This document shows, one piece after another, positions 25,454 through 34,325 of a stretch of 64,000 nt of DNA (position 1 is its first letter; each line of letters begins with the position of its first letter). This stretch comes from an uncultured Prevotellaceae bacterium (GTDB taxonomy: Bacteria > Bacteroidota > Bacteroidia > Bacteroidales > Muribaculaceae). The notes under the pieces were generated by a model. It was not told the origin of the DNA and ran no database searches. It was given only the letters and a program-made list of their open reading frames with translations. Both the position numbers and the translations under genes were made by a program. Location: NCBI GenBank assembly GCA_946409635.1, contig CAMJXD010000001.1, positions 1-64,000 on the forward strand, written 5' to 3'.

Positions 25454-25855
25454 ATGGAACACGACGACATGACCAACGGCAGGCCTCGCCGCGAGCGGGC
25501 TGTCATGTATAAGCACGACTACAACTGCTGCCAGGCTGTGCTGCTGGCTTATGCTCCCGAGCTTGGACTCACACAGGAGCAGCTGCTGGCCTTGGGAGCA
25601 TGCTTCGGCAGCGGCATGGGCTGCATGGAAGAGACCTGTGGAGCCTTGTGCGGAGCTCAGATGGTGCAGGGATTGCTCAAGTATGACAACCGCAGGCTCA
25701 ATCCCCAGGCAGCACAGCTCACGGCCGATTTTCTGAAGCGTTGCGGAGCCACCCGCTGCAAGGACCTCAAGGGGGTCGGCAGCCAGCGTGGTCCGCTATG
25801 CTCCTGCGAGGACTGTGTGCGCAATGCCGTCGATGCTCTCGACGATTTGCTCTGA
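25454..25855 (+). CDS. C_GCAxxG_C_C family (putative redox) protein
   Basis: 133 residues with the family Cys pattern: YNCCQAVLLAY near residue 25, ACFGSGMGCMEETCGALCGA at about 48-67, then FLKRCGATRCKDLKG and LCSCEDCVRNAV near the C-terminus. The family is small and cytosolic, with conserved cysteines suspected of redox or metal binding; some members occur with electron-transfer genes. The track start MEHDD is followed by a second Met (MTNG) that could also serve. It has its own promoter and stands alone. Confidence 0.85.
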   Translation: MEHDDMTNGRPRRERAVMYKHDYNCCQAVLLAYAPELGLTQEQLLALGACFGSGMGCMEETCGALCGAQMVQGLLKYDNRRLNPQAAQLTADFLKRCGATRCKDLKGVGSQRGPLCSCEDCVRNAVDALDDLL

Positions 25856-25955
25856 CCGGTGCCGTCATCTGAGTGTCATTCCCGCCAATCCGCCTAATTG
25901 GTCGGACGACAAAAAAACTATACTAAATCATAGTGGGAATTTGGCAAAACTTCTG

Positions 25956-25963
25956 TAATTTTG
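25956..25963 (+). promoter_or_regulatory. -7 box of the mre operon
   Basis: TAATTTTG lies 72 bp before the mreB ATG. A TTTG at 25940 is only 12 nt upstream, closer than usual. Confidence 0.6.
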
Positions 25964-26034
25964 CAGTCCGATTTAAACGGGATTTTTCACTAGACATACC
26001 TAACTAACAAACTAACAACATACTGATAACAATC

Positions 26035-27057
26035 ATGGGATGGTTTTCATTCACACAAGAAATCGCTGTCGATCTAGGAACAGCCAACACCATTATCATC
26101 CATAACGACCGCATCGTCATCGACGAGCCGTCGGTTGTTGCTCTTGATTCCAAGACCAACAAGCCCATCGCCGTGGGTGAGCGCGCTCGTGAGATGCACG
26201 GCAAGGCTCACGAGGGCATCCGCACCGTCAGGCCCCTGAGCGACGGCGTCATCGCCGACTTCAATGCCGCCGAGCACATGATTCGCGGCATGATCAAGAA
26301 AGTCAGCGCCAAGAACCACTGGTTCTCACCCTCGCTGCGCATGGTCGTGTGTGTCCCCTCGGGTTCAACCGAGGTCGAGATTCGCGCCGTCCGCGACTCC
26401 AGCGAGCATGCCGGCGGACGTGACGTCTACATGATCTATGAGCCCATGGCTGCTGCCCTGGGTATCGGACTCGACGTCCTCGCTCCCGAGGGCAACATGA
26501 TTGTCGACATCGGCGGCGGCACCACCGAGATTGCTGTCATCTCGCTGGGCGGTATCGTCAGCAACAAGAGCATCCGCACTGCCGGCGACGATCTCACCGA
26601 GGACATCCAGGAGCACATGCGCCGCGCCCACAACGTGCGCGTGGGAGAGCGCACTGCCGAGGCCATCAAGATCAACGTCGGCTCGGCCCTTACCGACCTG
26701 GGCCCCGACGCCCCCGAGGACTTTATCATCCACGGCCCCAACCAGGTCAATTCACTGCCTCTCGAGGTGCCCGTGACCTATCAGGAGGTGTGCCACTGCA
26801 TCGAGAAGTCGATTTCCAAGATCGAGGCCGCTGTGCTCAGCGCTCTCGAGCAGACGCCTCCCGAGCTCTATCAGGACATCGTCCACAACGGTATCTTCCT
26901 CACCGGAGGTGGCGCTCTGCTGCGTGGACTTGACCGCCGACTCACCGACAAGATCGGCATCGAGTTCCATGTCGCCGAAGATCCACTGCACGCTGTAGCC
27001 AAGGGTACTGGCATCGCTTTGAAGAACATCAAGCACTTCAAGTTCCTCATGCGCTAA
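26035..27057 (+). CDS. mreB: Rod-shape-determining actin homologue MreB
   Basis: Bacterial actin that forms membrane filaments guiding lateral peptidoglycan synthesis. 340 residues, normal length. Actin-fold signatures: phosphate-1 loop DLGTANTIIIH at the N-terminus, phosphate-2 VDIGGGTTEIAVIS near residue 160, and adenosine loop FLTGGGALLRGLD near 292. The N-terminal MGWFSFTQEIAV is a membrane-association segment. First gene of mreB-mreC-mreD-mrdA-rodA, with mreC 24 bp downstream. Confidence 0.98.
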   Translation: MGWFSFTQEIAVDLGTANTIIIHNDRIVIDEPSVVALDSKTNKPIAVGERAREMHGKAHEGIRTVRPLSDGVIADFNAAEHMIRGMIKKVSAKNHWFSPSLRMVVCVPSGSTEVEIRAVRDSSEHAGGRDVYMIYEPMAAALGIGLDVLAPEGNMIVDIGGGTTEIAVISLGGIVSNKSIRTAGDDLTEDIQEHMRRAHNVRVGERTAEAIKINVGSALTDLGPDAPEDFIIHGPNQVNSLPLEVPVTYQEVCHCIEKSISKIEAAVLSALEQTPPELYQDIVHNGIFLTGGGALLRGLDRRLTDKIGIEFHVAEDPLHAVAKGTGIALKNIKHFKFLMR

Positions 27058-27081
27058 CAGGCGCTGCACTCAACGGGCACG

Positions 27082-28116
27082 ATGAATAATCTGCTCCACT
27101 TTTTCATCAAGCACAGTGCGTGGTTCATTTTCGCAATCTATGTGATATTGAGCCTCGTGCTGCTGTTTAGGGATAACCCCTACCAGCAGAGCGTCTATCT
27201 GACGTCGGCCAACTCGGTGAGCGCCGCCGTCTACAAGGCGTTCAACAGCGTCACGTCCTATTTCCACCTGCGGGACATCAACGAGAGTCTGCAGGAACGC
27301 AACGCTGCGCTGGAGATGGAACTCATCGAGCTGCGCAACCAGATGGGCGAGATGGCACTCAATCTGCCCGACTCCATGCAGCAGCCCGCACTCAAGCAGT
27401 ACACGTTCGTCATGGCCCAGGTCATCAGCAACAGCATCGCCCAGCCCAACAACTACATCACCATCAACCGTGGATACATGGACGGCGTGAGCCCCGAGAT
27501 GGGTGTCATCGACCAGAACGGCGTCGTGGGCATCGTCAATGTCGCCGGCCCCCACGCGGCACGAGTCATCTCGCTGCTCAACCCTCACATGAGGCTGTCG
27601 TGCAAGCTACAGCGCAGCGGATTCTACGGCAGTCTGGTGTGGGACGGCAAGAGCCCGCGATATGCCGTGCTCGAGGAACTGCCTAAGCACATCACCTACA
27701 ACAAGGGCGACACCATCGTCACCAGCGGCTACTCGGCGGTCTTCCCCGAGGGTATCATCGTGGGCACCATCGAAGGACTCGCCCATGGCACCAGCGACAG
27801 CTTCCTGTCGCTGCGCATCAAGCTGTCGACCAACTTCAGCCAGCTCAGTAGCGTGCGCGTCATCACCAACAGCATGAAGGAACAGATCGACGCCCTCATC
27901 CGCGCCGAGCAGGGCATCGACACAGCCACCAACATCCAGACCAGGCCCGAGATCAAGCCTGAGATCATTGATGTCATCCCCGACGAGGACGCTCCCGTCA
28001 AGAAGAAGCCTGCCAAGCAGCCCGCCGGCACCCCAGCCAGCGAGCAGCCATCACAGGAACCCCCCGTTCAGCCCCAGCAAGCCGTAGAACCTGAAAATCC
28101 CGACCAGCAGCCATGA
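27082..28116 (+). CDS. mreC: Cell-shape protein MreC
   Basis: 344 residues. Single N-terminal transmembrane helix (SAWFIFAIYVILSLVLLF), a coiled coil (about residues 65-95, LQERNAALEMELIELRNQMGEM), then the periplasmic beta-domain with GYMDGVSPEMGVIDQNGVVGIV and GDTIVTSGYSAVFPEGIIVGTI. The C-terminal about 50 residues are Pro/Gln/Lys-rich and probably disordered, longer than in many MreC proteins. It links MreB, PBP2 and MreD. It overlaps mreD by 4 nt (ATGA). Confidence 0.96.
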   Translation: MNNLLHFFIKHSAWFIFAIYVILSLVLLFRDNPYQQSVYLTSANSVSAAVYKAFNSVTSYFHLRDINESLQERNAALEMELIELRNQMGEMALNLPDSMQQPALKQYTFVMAQVISNSIAQPNNYITINRGYMDGVSPEMGVIDQNGVVGIVNVAGPHAARVISLLNPHMRLSCKLQRSGFYGSLVWDGKSPRYAVLEELPKHITYNKGDTIVTSGYSAVFPEGIIVGTIEGLAHGTSDSFLSLRIKLSTNFSQLSSVRVITNSMKEQIDALIRAEQGIDTATNIQTRPEIKPEIIDVIPDEDAPVKKKPAKQPAGTPASEQPSQEPPVQPQQAVEPENPDQQP

Positions 28117-28631
28117 CCAAGACCGTGATCCAATTCATATTGCTGACGCTCGTTCTCATCGTCCTGCAGCTGGTGTGCAACAAGATCGTGTTGTTCAACG
28201 TCGCCATGCCCGTGGTGTTCATCTATCTCATCCTCAGGCTGCCGGTCAACCTGCATGCCGGATGGGTGCTCACCGTGGCTTTCTTCATGGGACTGGTCAT
28301 CGACATCTTCAACAACACGCCTGGCATGAACGCCCTGGCATGTACGCTCATGGCGGCCTCGAGACGGCCCGTGCTCAACGCTCTCATCACCTCTGAGAAG
28401 GACATGAACCAGCCCATACCATCGGTCGACACGCTCGGCGTGGGAGACTACTTCAAGTACATGGCAACCCTGGTCACACTGTATTGCACGCTCATCTTTG
28501 CCATACAGGCCTTCTCGCTGCACAACATCGCGCTCACCCTGGCACGCATCGCTGCCAGCAGCCTGCTGTCGATTGTCATCATCTTTGGGTTGGACACTTT
28601 AGTGAGCACGCGCCGTGAGAAAAGACTATAA
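28113..28631 (+). CDS. mreD: Rod-shape-determining membrane protein MreD
   Basis: 172 residues, mostly hydrophobic with five or six membrane helices (such as FILLTLVLIVLQLVCNKIVLF and LTVAFFMGLVIDIFNNTPGMNALA). The motif MGLVIDIF-NTPGMNA is the MreD hallmark. The start codon overlaps the mreC stop (ATGA) and its end overlaps the GTG start of mrdA by 17 nt, indicating translational coupling. It connects MreC to the elongasome. Confidence 0.93.
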   Translation: MTKTVIQFILLTLVLIVLQLVCNKIVLFNVAMPVVFIYLILRLPVNLHAGWVLTVAFFMGLVIDIFNNTPGMNALACTLMAASRRPVLNALITSEKDMNQPIPSVDTLGVGDYFKYMATLVTLYCTLIFAIQAFSLHNIALTLARIAASSLLSIVIIFGLDTLVSTRREKRL

Positions 28632-30477
28632 CCTGGAAAAGCGCAAACTGGTCATCGGCGGTTTCATCGTGGCCATCGTCATCATCTACATCGTCCGCCT
28701 GGTACAGCTCCAGGTGCTCGACACTACTTACAAGGCCCATGCCGACAACAACGCCTTCATGGAGAAGGTCATCTACCCCTCCAGGGGGCTCATCTATGAC
28801 CGCAACGACTCGCTCGTGGTGTTCAACACGCCCGAGTACGACCTGATGATGATTCCTAAGGACGTCCTTCCATTTGACACGATTGACTTTTGCAACACGC
28901 TGCAAATCAGCCGACAGGAATTTAACCGACGGTGGCAGGAGATGAGAAAGGGGCGCAACTACTCGGCCTTCACGCAGCAGGTGTTCATGAACCACCTCTC
29001 GCCCGAAGACTACGGACGGCTCCAGGAAAAACTCTACCGTTTCCCCGGATTCTTTGTCGTGCAGCGCATCCTCAGGCAGTACAACTATCACGTCGCGGCC
29101 AACGTGCTGGGCGACATCCGCGAGGTCAATGCCCGCGACATCAAGGGTGACGACTATTACCGCCCCGGCGACTACACCGGCGACCTGGGCATCGAGAAGA
29201 GTTACGAGACCTGGCTGCGCGGCATCAAGGGTAAGGAAATACTCATCCGCGACGCCACGGGCAAGATCAAGGGACGATACAACGACGGTGCCGATGATGT
29301 CGACCCCGTCGCCGGCAACAACCTCAAGCTCAGCATCGACATCGGCCTGCAAGCCTATGGCGAGATGATCATGCAGGGCAAGGTCGGCGCCATCGTGTGC
29401 ATTGAGCCCAAGACGGGCGAAATCCTCGCTCTGGTGTCCAGCCCCACCTACGACCCCTCGCTGCTCATGGGCAAGGAGCGCGGCAAGAACTACCGTGACC
29501 TGGTCAACAACCGCCTCAAGCCGCTCTACGACCGCTCCATCATGGCGGCCTACCCGCCCGGCTCGACCTTCAAGCCCACCCAAGGACTCATCTTCCTCGA
29601 CGAGGGAATCATCACCACGAGCTCCGTCTTTCCCTGCCACCGCGGATACGTCAACGCAGGACTGCGCGTGGGATGCCACGGCCACGGCTCACCCATTTCC
29701 CTGAAACCCGCCTTGCAGACGTCTTGCAATGCCTACTTCTGCTGGGGTTTCAAGTACATGATGGACAAGCGCTCCAAGTATGGTTCGACGGGTAAAGCCT
29801 TCGAGGTGTGGAAAAACCACATGGTCTCGATGGGATACGGCTACAAGCTGGGCATCGACATGCCGGGCGAGAGCCGAGGCTTCATCCCCAACACGGCCTT
29901 CTATGACAAGATCTACGGCGAGGGCAAGTGGGTGGGACAGACCATCATCAGCGACGCCATCGGTCAGGGCGAAATCCTGGCAACGCCCTTGCAGATTGCC
30001 AACCTGAGCGCCACCATCGCCAACCGCGGCTACTACATCACCCCCCACGTCGTGAAACACATCGAGGGCGTTGGCATCCTCAAGAAGAACCTCGAGCGAC
30101 ATGACACCGACATCGACAAGCGCTACTATGCCGACATCGTCGAGGGCATGCGCATGGCCGTGCTGGGAGGCACCTGTACCGGCGCCAACATCCCGGGCCT
30201 TGACGTGTGCGGCAAGACTGGTACGGCCCAGAACCCCCACGGCCGCGACCACTCGGTCTTCATGGGTTTTGCCCCCATGAACGATCCCAAGATTGCCGTC
30301 TGTGTCTACGTCGAGAACGCGGGCTTCGGAGCCACCTATGGCGTACCCATCGGTGCGCTGATGATTCAGCGCTACCTCATGGGCGACTCTCCGGGCCTGC
30401 AGGCCAGGGGACGCGCCATGGCCAGCCGCCACACCATCGCCCACCCCAAAGTAAAGAAATCAACAAACGACAACTGA
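28615..30477 (+). CDS. mrdA: Penicillin-binding protein 2 (elongasome transpeptidase)
   Basis: 620 residues from a GTG start inside the mreD end (GTG AGA AAA). One transmembrane helix (residues about 13-30), a PBP-dimer region, then the transpeptidase domain with SXXK motif PGSTFKPTQG (catalytic Ser), SCNAYF for SXN, and KTGTAQNPHG for KTG. It cross-links lateral-wall peptidoglycan together with RodA, which follows 10 bp downstream. The stop codon falls in a CAACTGACAACTGA heptamer repeat. Confidence 0.97.
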   Translation: MRKDYNLEKRKLVIGGFIVAIVIIYIVRLVQLQVLDTTYKAHADNNAFMEKVIYPSRGLIYDRNDSLVVFNTPEYDLMMIPKDVLPFDTIDFCNTLQISRQEFNRRWQEMRKGRNYSAFTQQVFMNHLSPEDYGRLQEKLYRFPGFFVVQRILRQYNYHVAANVLGDIREVNARDIKGDDYYRPGDYTGDLGIEKSYETWLRGIKGKEILIRDATGKIKGRYNDGADDVDPVAGNNLKLSIDIGLQAYGEMIMQGKVGAIVCIEPKTGEILALVSSPTYDPSLLMGKERGKNYRDLVNNRLKPLYDRSIMAAYPPGSTFKPTQGLIFLDEGIITTSSVFPCHRGYVNAGLRVGCHGHGSPISLKPALQTSCNAYFCWGFKYMMDKRSKYGSTGKAFEVWKNHMVSMGYGYKLGIDMPGESRGFIPNTAFYDKIYGEGKWVGQTIISDAIGQGEILATPLQIANLSATIANRGYYITPHVVKHIEGVGILKKNLERHDTDIDKRYYADIVEGMRMAVLGGTCTGANIPGLDVCGKTGTAQNPHGRDHSVFMGFAPMNDPKIAVCVYVENAGFGATYGVPIGALMIQRYLMGDSPGLQARGRAMASRHTIAHPKVKKSTNDN

Positions 30478-30484
30478 CAACTGA
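30466..30484. repeat. Tandem heptamer repeat (ACAACTG) at the mrdA stop
   Basis: ACGACAACTGACAACTGAA spans the mrdA stop codon and the junction to rodA. On the other strand it reads TTGTCAG repeats, the same family as at 12782-12809. Confidence 0.6.
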
Positions 30485-30487
30485 ATA

Positions 30488-31957
30488 ATGGAAAGGAACG
30501 AAGATGAGAATACCAACCTCTTGAGGTCGGTCGACTGGTTCACCATAGTCCTCTACCTCATCATGGTCATCGCCGGGGCGGTAAGCATCTATGCCGCCAC
30601 CTACGACTACGACAAGGCCAGCATGTTCGACCTGAGCGAGTTCTCGGGCAAGCAGTTCATGTGGGCCGGACTGTCGTTCCTCATCGGATTCTCGCTCCTG
30701 CTCATTGACAGGCGCATCTACGAGGCCTATGCCTATCCGCTCTACGGCTTCATGATACTGCTGTTGATTGTCACCATCTTTGTCGCCCCCGACATCAAGG
30801 GCTCCCGATCATGGCTGGTCTTTGGCCCGGTGAGCCTGCAGCCGGCCGAGTTTGCCAAGACGGCGACTGCGCTCGCGCTGGCCAAGCTGTTCAGCACCTA
30901 CGGGTTCCAGCTCAACGGTTGGCGCAACTATGCCATTGCCCTGGGCATCATCATGCTGCCCATCCTGTGCATCATTCTGGAGCGCGAGACGGGGTCGGCC
31001 CTGGTCTACACCTCGCTCATCTTTGTCCTCTACCGCGAGGGCATGTCGGGTTTTGTGTTGTTTGCCGCGCTCATGGCTGTCGTCTACTTTGTCGTGGTGC
31101 TCAAGTTTGCCGCTGTCACCTTCATGGCCATTCCCCTGGGCATGGTCATCGCCTTCATCATGGTCATGGTACTCATCGTGGCCATGTTGCTGCTCTATTG
31201 CCGCTCATGGATCCTGGGGCGCAACGTCATGCTGGGCTACCTAGCGGCAGCAGCCATCGCCGGCGGTCTCGAGCTGGCCGGTATCCACGTCAATGGCTAT
31301 GCCTTCTTCCTGCCCGTCATCATCCTCTCGCTGCTCTACCTGCTATATGGCATGCTGCATGAGCTTCACCTCAAGAAGGTGCTCACCACAGTCTGCTTTG
31401 CAGCAGCCTCACTCATCTTCCTGTTCACGGTCAGCTTTGCCTTCAACAAGGTGCTCGAGCCTCACCAGCAGACGCGCATCAAGGTCACCCTGGGCATCGA
31501 GGAGGACTTGCGAGGCGCTGGCTACAACGTCAACCAGAGCAAAATCGCCATCGGCAGCGGCGGCATTGCAGGCAAAGGCTTCCTCAACGGCACGCAGACC
31601 AAACTCAAGTACGTTCCCGAGCAGCACACCGACTTCATCTTCTGTACCATCGGCGAGGAGCAAGGCTTCATCGGCAGCGTTGCAGTGCTCCTGCTCTTCC
31701 TCGCATTGATATTGCGCATCATCACCCTGGCCGAGCGTAACCACTCCACGTTTGCCCGCGTGTATGCCTACTGTGTCGCATCCTATCTCATCTTCCACCT
31801 GGCCATCAACATCGGCATGGTCATCGGCCTGTGCCCCGTCATCGGCATCCCGTTGCCCTTCTTCAGCTACGGCGGCTCCTCACTGTGGGGATTCACCTTC
31901 CTGCTGTTCATCCTCTTGCGCATAGACGCCGACCGCGGCAACTACGGCACCTGGTAA
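30488..31957 (+). CDS. rodA: Peptidoglycan glycosyltransferase RodA (SEDS family)
   Basis: 489 residues with about ten membrane helices. SEDS features: KGSRSWLVFGPVSLQPAEFAKTATALA (loop with the conserved region near residue 105) and the C-terminal FCTIGEEQGFIGS with GLCPVIGIPLPFFSYGGSS. It polymerises lipid II in the elongasome alongside PBP2. The centre (about 215-330) is longer than in E. coli RodA, as is common in Bacteroidetes. Last gene of the mre operon, ending 21 bp from a convergent gene. Confidence 0.96.
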   Translation: MERNEDENTNLLRSVDWFTIVLYLIMVIAGAVSIYAATYDYDKASMFDLSEFSGKQFMWAGLSFLIGFSLLLIDRRIYEAYAYPLYGFMILLLIVTIFVAPDIKGSRSWLVFGPVSLQPAEFAKTATALALAKLFSTYGFQLNGWRNYAIALGIIMLPILCIILERETGSALVYTSLIFVLYREGMSGFVLFAALMAVVYFVVVLKFAAVTFMAIPLGMVIAFIMVMVLIVAMLLLYCRSWILGRNVMLGYLAAAAIAGGLELAGIHVNGYAFFLPVIILSLLYLLYGMLHELHLKKVLTTVCFAAASLIFLFTVSFAFNKVLEPHQQTRIKVTLGIEEDLRGAGYNVNQSKIAIGSGGIAGKGFLNGTQTKLKYVPEQHTDFIFCTIGEEQGFIGSVAVLLLFLALILRIITLAERNHSTFARVYAYCVASYLIFHLAINIGMVIGLCPVIGIPLPFFSYGGSSLWGFTFLLFILLRIDADRGNYGTW

Positions 31958-31978
31958 AACGCCGTTTCCGCAAAATGC

Positions 31979-32863
31979 TTAGTCTTTGCCCTTGGCCATG
32001 AGCAGGGCCACGCAGATGAAGAAATGGATGACCAGGTACAAGGTGGTGAACAGGACATTAGGACGTGCATCAGCACCAAGTCCCACATTGTGAATTTCCT
32101 CGATGATGGGCGGCAGGGACTCCACTTGATAGAGCGGGTCGTTCACGTACTGTGACGAGTTTTCTACAGCATTGACATACTTGTCATATCCCACGTAATT
32201 GTAGGCAAAGATGCGATGATAGGTATGGCACTGGTTGTCATTGCGGTGATCGGAAACCTTTTGTCGCAGTTTTTCCTGTGCATCGTCATCGGCCTCTTCA
32301 ATCTCATCGCTATTTTTCCATCGGGTATTATAGTACACTCTGTCATCAAAGGCCAAATAAACGCCATGGCTATCCCTGATTGGGGCAACAACACGGGCTG
32401 TATATTTTCTCCGTCCCCTTCTCTCATGGGATAGACTCACATCATAGCCACGGCAATTATCCATCACATCGATTTCCTGCTCACTCATTATATACTCGGC
32501 ATCGCCGATGCTCTCGCGAGTGATGCGCTCGCAGTGATGATAGGACGAGGTGGCCCGGTGGACATATTGATCAATGACCAAAAGCCCGCTGCCAATGCTC
32601 ATGCCAAAAAAGAGATAGGCCACAAAACGATAGTTGTCCTTTTTAGGTATTGCACTGAACTGTTTCCTCAAGAGGAAAACCGTCATCACCACCCACGCTA
32701 GACCGACAAAGAAACCCATCGAGCGCCTCTGATACTTTAGGTCGGTACAATTCACGCCCCAACATAGCAGTGCAAATAAGGCTACCGACAGCAGCGAGCC
32801 CACTGTAATAACCAGGACCCTTTGCCACCCCTGTGACCAATCATGTTTCTTTCTTCCCATCAT
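31979..32863 (-). CDS. Membrane protein of unknown function, N-terminus related to the rhomboid gene at 34326
   Basis: About 294 residues. The track start (32917) overlaps the ATPase gene; the tandem ATGs at 32863/32860 (MMGRKKHDWSQGW) fit better and align with the start of the neighbouring rhomboid gene. The sequence has three N-terminal membrane helices (VLVITVGSLLSVALFALLCWGV, SMGFFVGLAWVVMTVFLL, FVAYLFFGMSIGSGLLVI), a large soluble region rich in Asp/Glu/Arg (about 115-265), and a C-terminal helix (LFTTLYLVIHFFICVALLMA). No domain is recognised. It lies 19 bp after the ATPase gene and ends next to rodA. Confidence 0.65.
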   Translation of the reverse strand: MMGRKKHDWSQGWQRVLVITVGSLLSVALFALLCWGVNCTDLKYQRRSMGFFVGLAWVVMTVFLLRKQFSAIPKKDNYRFVAYLFFGMSIGSGLLVIDQYVHRATSSYHHCERITRESIGDAEYIMSEQEIDVMDNCRGYDVSLSHERRGRRKYTARVVAPIRDSHGVYLAFDDRVYYNTRWKNSDEIEEADDDAQEKLRQKVSDHRNDNQCHTYHRIFAYNYVGYDKYVNAVENSSQYVNDPLYQVESLPPIIEEIHNVGLGADARPNVLFTTLYLVIHFFICVALLMAKGKD

Positions 32864-32882
32864 GAAAAAATGAATGATATTA

Positions 32883-34010
32883 CTACCGCTTGAGCCAGAG
32901 GGCAAAGAATCGGTCATAGACCTGATAAGCGCCTTGGGCGTCCAAAACCAGTTCCTTTTCTACTAACGTCTTGACAGCTGAGCTGATTGTGCTGGTAGCT
33001 CCCAGCTGATACCGACTGATAAAAGATTGACCTAAAGCTTGCTGCACTGATCCCTCTTTAGCTATCGCTCTAAGCAGCTTAGCTTGAGCAGGTGTCACCA
33101 ATCGCATGAATGTCTGGAATGTAGCTTCGTTTTCATCGACAATACTCGTCAAAACTTTATCGACGACTTCTCGTGTGACCAACGTATCTCCAGACTCATA
33201 CACGCGATTCAGCAACATCTGGACATACCATGTGTGACCAGCAAGTTTTTTATATAGGAACCCAAACACATCAGCATTTAACTGCTGACCATGAGCCTCC
33301 AGTTTCTTTTTGGCAAAGTCATAATAAGACTCTTCCTGTATCTCATAAAGGTTCATGATTTGTGTGCTCTGATAAAACGGGCGGTTGGCTGATGCGAACA
33401 TATTTTCCAATACATGACGCTGGCTGCCCGAGAAGATAAAATGAACATTATTCAGTTGCTGGATGTGTGAACGCAACAAGGCTTCCACATTCTTGTCACC
33501 ATAATCAGCAATAGACTGAAATTCGTCCATAGCAACGACACATTGCTGGCCCGACTGCTCCATATAGGAGAATATCTCAGCCAACGAATGTTCTGCCAAT
33601 TCCGGCTTGACATCAACCATAACGGTAGGTACGCCAGTCAAAGAGTCAAAGCTAAACAATGGGCGCAAAGATTTGAAAAAAGAAGTGAGCTGTTTTACAA
33701 TCTTTCTTTTAGTTGTGTCAAGTGACCCCAATACAACAACGGCCAATTGTTCAACAAGAGAGACCAAGCTATCGGTTTTATATAAATCCACATAGTAGCA
33801 TTTTGCTCGTTTTTCAGCCTCTAAGCGATGAAAAACATGACGAATTAGGCCCGTTTTTCCCATTCGGCGAGGGCTTATCAGGGTCACATTTCTGCCATTT
33901 CTTAATGCCGAAACCAGTTTATTGGATTCTTGCTCTCTATCACAAAAATAAACAGGAGACATATAACCTGTTAAAAGAAACGGATTTAAAGGTGTCGTCT
34001 TCTTATTCAT
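32883..34010 (-). CDS. P-loop ATPase (archaeal-type ATPase/AAA family)
   Basis: 375 residues. Walker A SPRRMGKTGLIRH at about residues 46-58, Walker B QQCVVAMDEFQSIADYG near 160, sensor-like HFIFSGSQRHVLENMF near 190, and a C-terminal winged-helix part (ITSxx-like LVTPAQAKLLRAIAKEG, then STISSAVKTLVEKELV). This layout belongs to the broad STAND-like archaeal ATPase group common as single genes in Bacteroidales; function unknown. AT-rich codons set it apart from neighbours and suggest transfer. Its promoter and leader carry three tandem 14-bp repeats. Confidence 0.85.
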   Translation of the reverse strand: MNKKTTPLNPFLLTGYMSPVYFCDREQESNKLVSALRNGRNVTLISPRRMGKTGLIRHVFHRLEAEKRAKCYYVDLYKTDSLVSLVEQLAVVVLGSLDTTKRKIVKQLTSFFKSLRPLFSFDSLTGVPTVMVDVKPELAEHSLAEIFSYMEQSGQQCVVAMDEFQSIADYGDKNVEALLRSHIQQLNNVHFIFSGSQRHVLENMFASANRPFYQSTQIMNLYEIQEESYYDFAKKKLEAHGQQLNADVFGFLYKKLAGHTWYVQMLLNRVYESGDTLVTREVVDKVLTSIVDENEATFQTFMRLVTPAQAKLLRAIAKEGSVQQALGQSFISRYQLGATSTISSAVKTLVEKELVLDAQGAYQVYDRFFALWLKR

Positions 34011-34032
34011 AATTTCATTAATTCAAAATTTA

Positions 34033-34074
34033 TTGCGAAAATATTGTTGCGAACTTTTCGTTGCGAATTTTTCG
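34033..34074 (-). repeat. Three tandem 14-bp repeats in the ATPase gene leader
   Basis: On the plus strand: TTGCGAAAATATTG, TTGCGAACTTTTCG, TTGCGAATTTTTCG, without gaps, followed by CAATGC. In the transcript the first part can fold as TTGCGAA-AAA-TTCGCAA. The block runs from the predicted transcription start to about 22 nt before the start codon. Confidence 0.8.
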
Positions 34075-34079
34075 CAATG

Positions 34080-34111
34080 CAAAATTAAATGATTATTCTC
34101 AAGCAACCAAA
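34080..34111 (-). promoter_or_regulatory. Promoter of the ATPase gene
   Basis: Minus-strand TAATTTTG (34080-34087) with TTTG at 34108-34111 and 20-nt spacing, an exact Bacteroidetes promoter arrangement. Confidence 0.72.
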
Positions 34112-34325
34112 TATCAGTTCAAAAAAGTATCTTTTCTCGATATAAAATACTATTGGGGGTCTCGTTAATCTATTGCAAGTTGGCATCATTCTTTCCAAAT
34201 CCGAAATTTTTACCACTTTAGGTGGGTTTTTGACCGAAAACAGTGGTTTTTCCCTCTTGTGGGATCCTTTCAACTTGTAAAGAAGATTGATTTCAAGGAG
34301 GTGCAGCGAGGATTCTCAATCGCCA

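Larger units (their letters stand above)
34011..34325. other. Intergenic region between the rhomboid and ATPase genes
   Basis: Contains the ATPase promoter and its tandem repeats (34033-34111). The remaining AT-rich part to 34325 shows no gene; a track ORF of 62 aa at 34085 lacks features. Confidence 0.5.

Noticed and set aside
34033-34074. Tandem repeats as a small CRISPR array
   Set aside because: The units are 14 bp with no spacers and no cas genes nearby.
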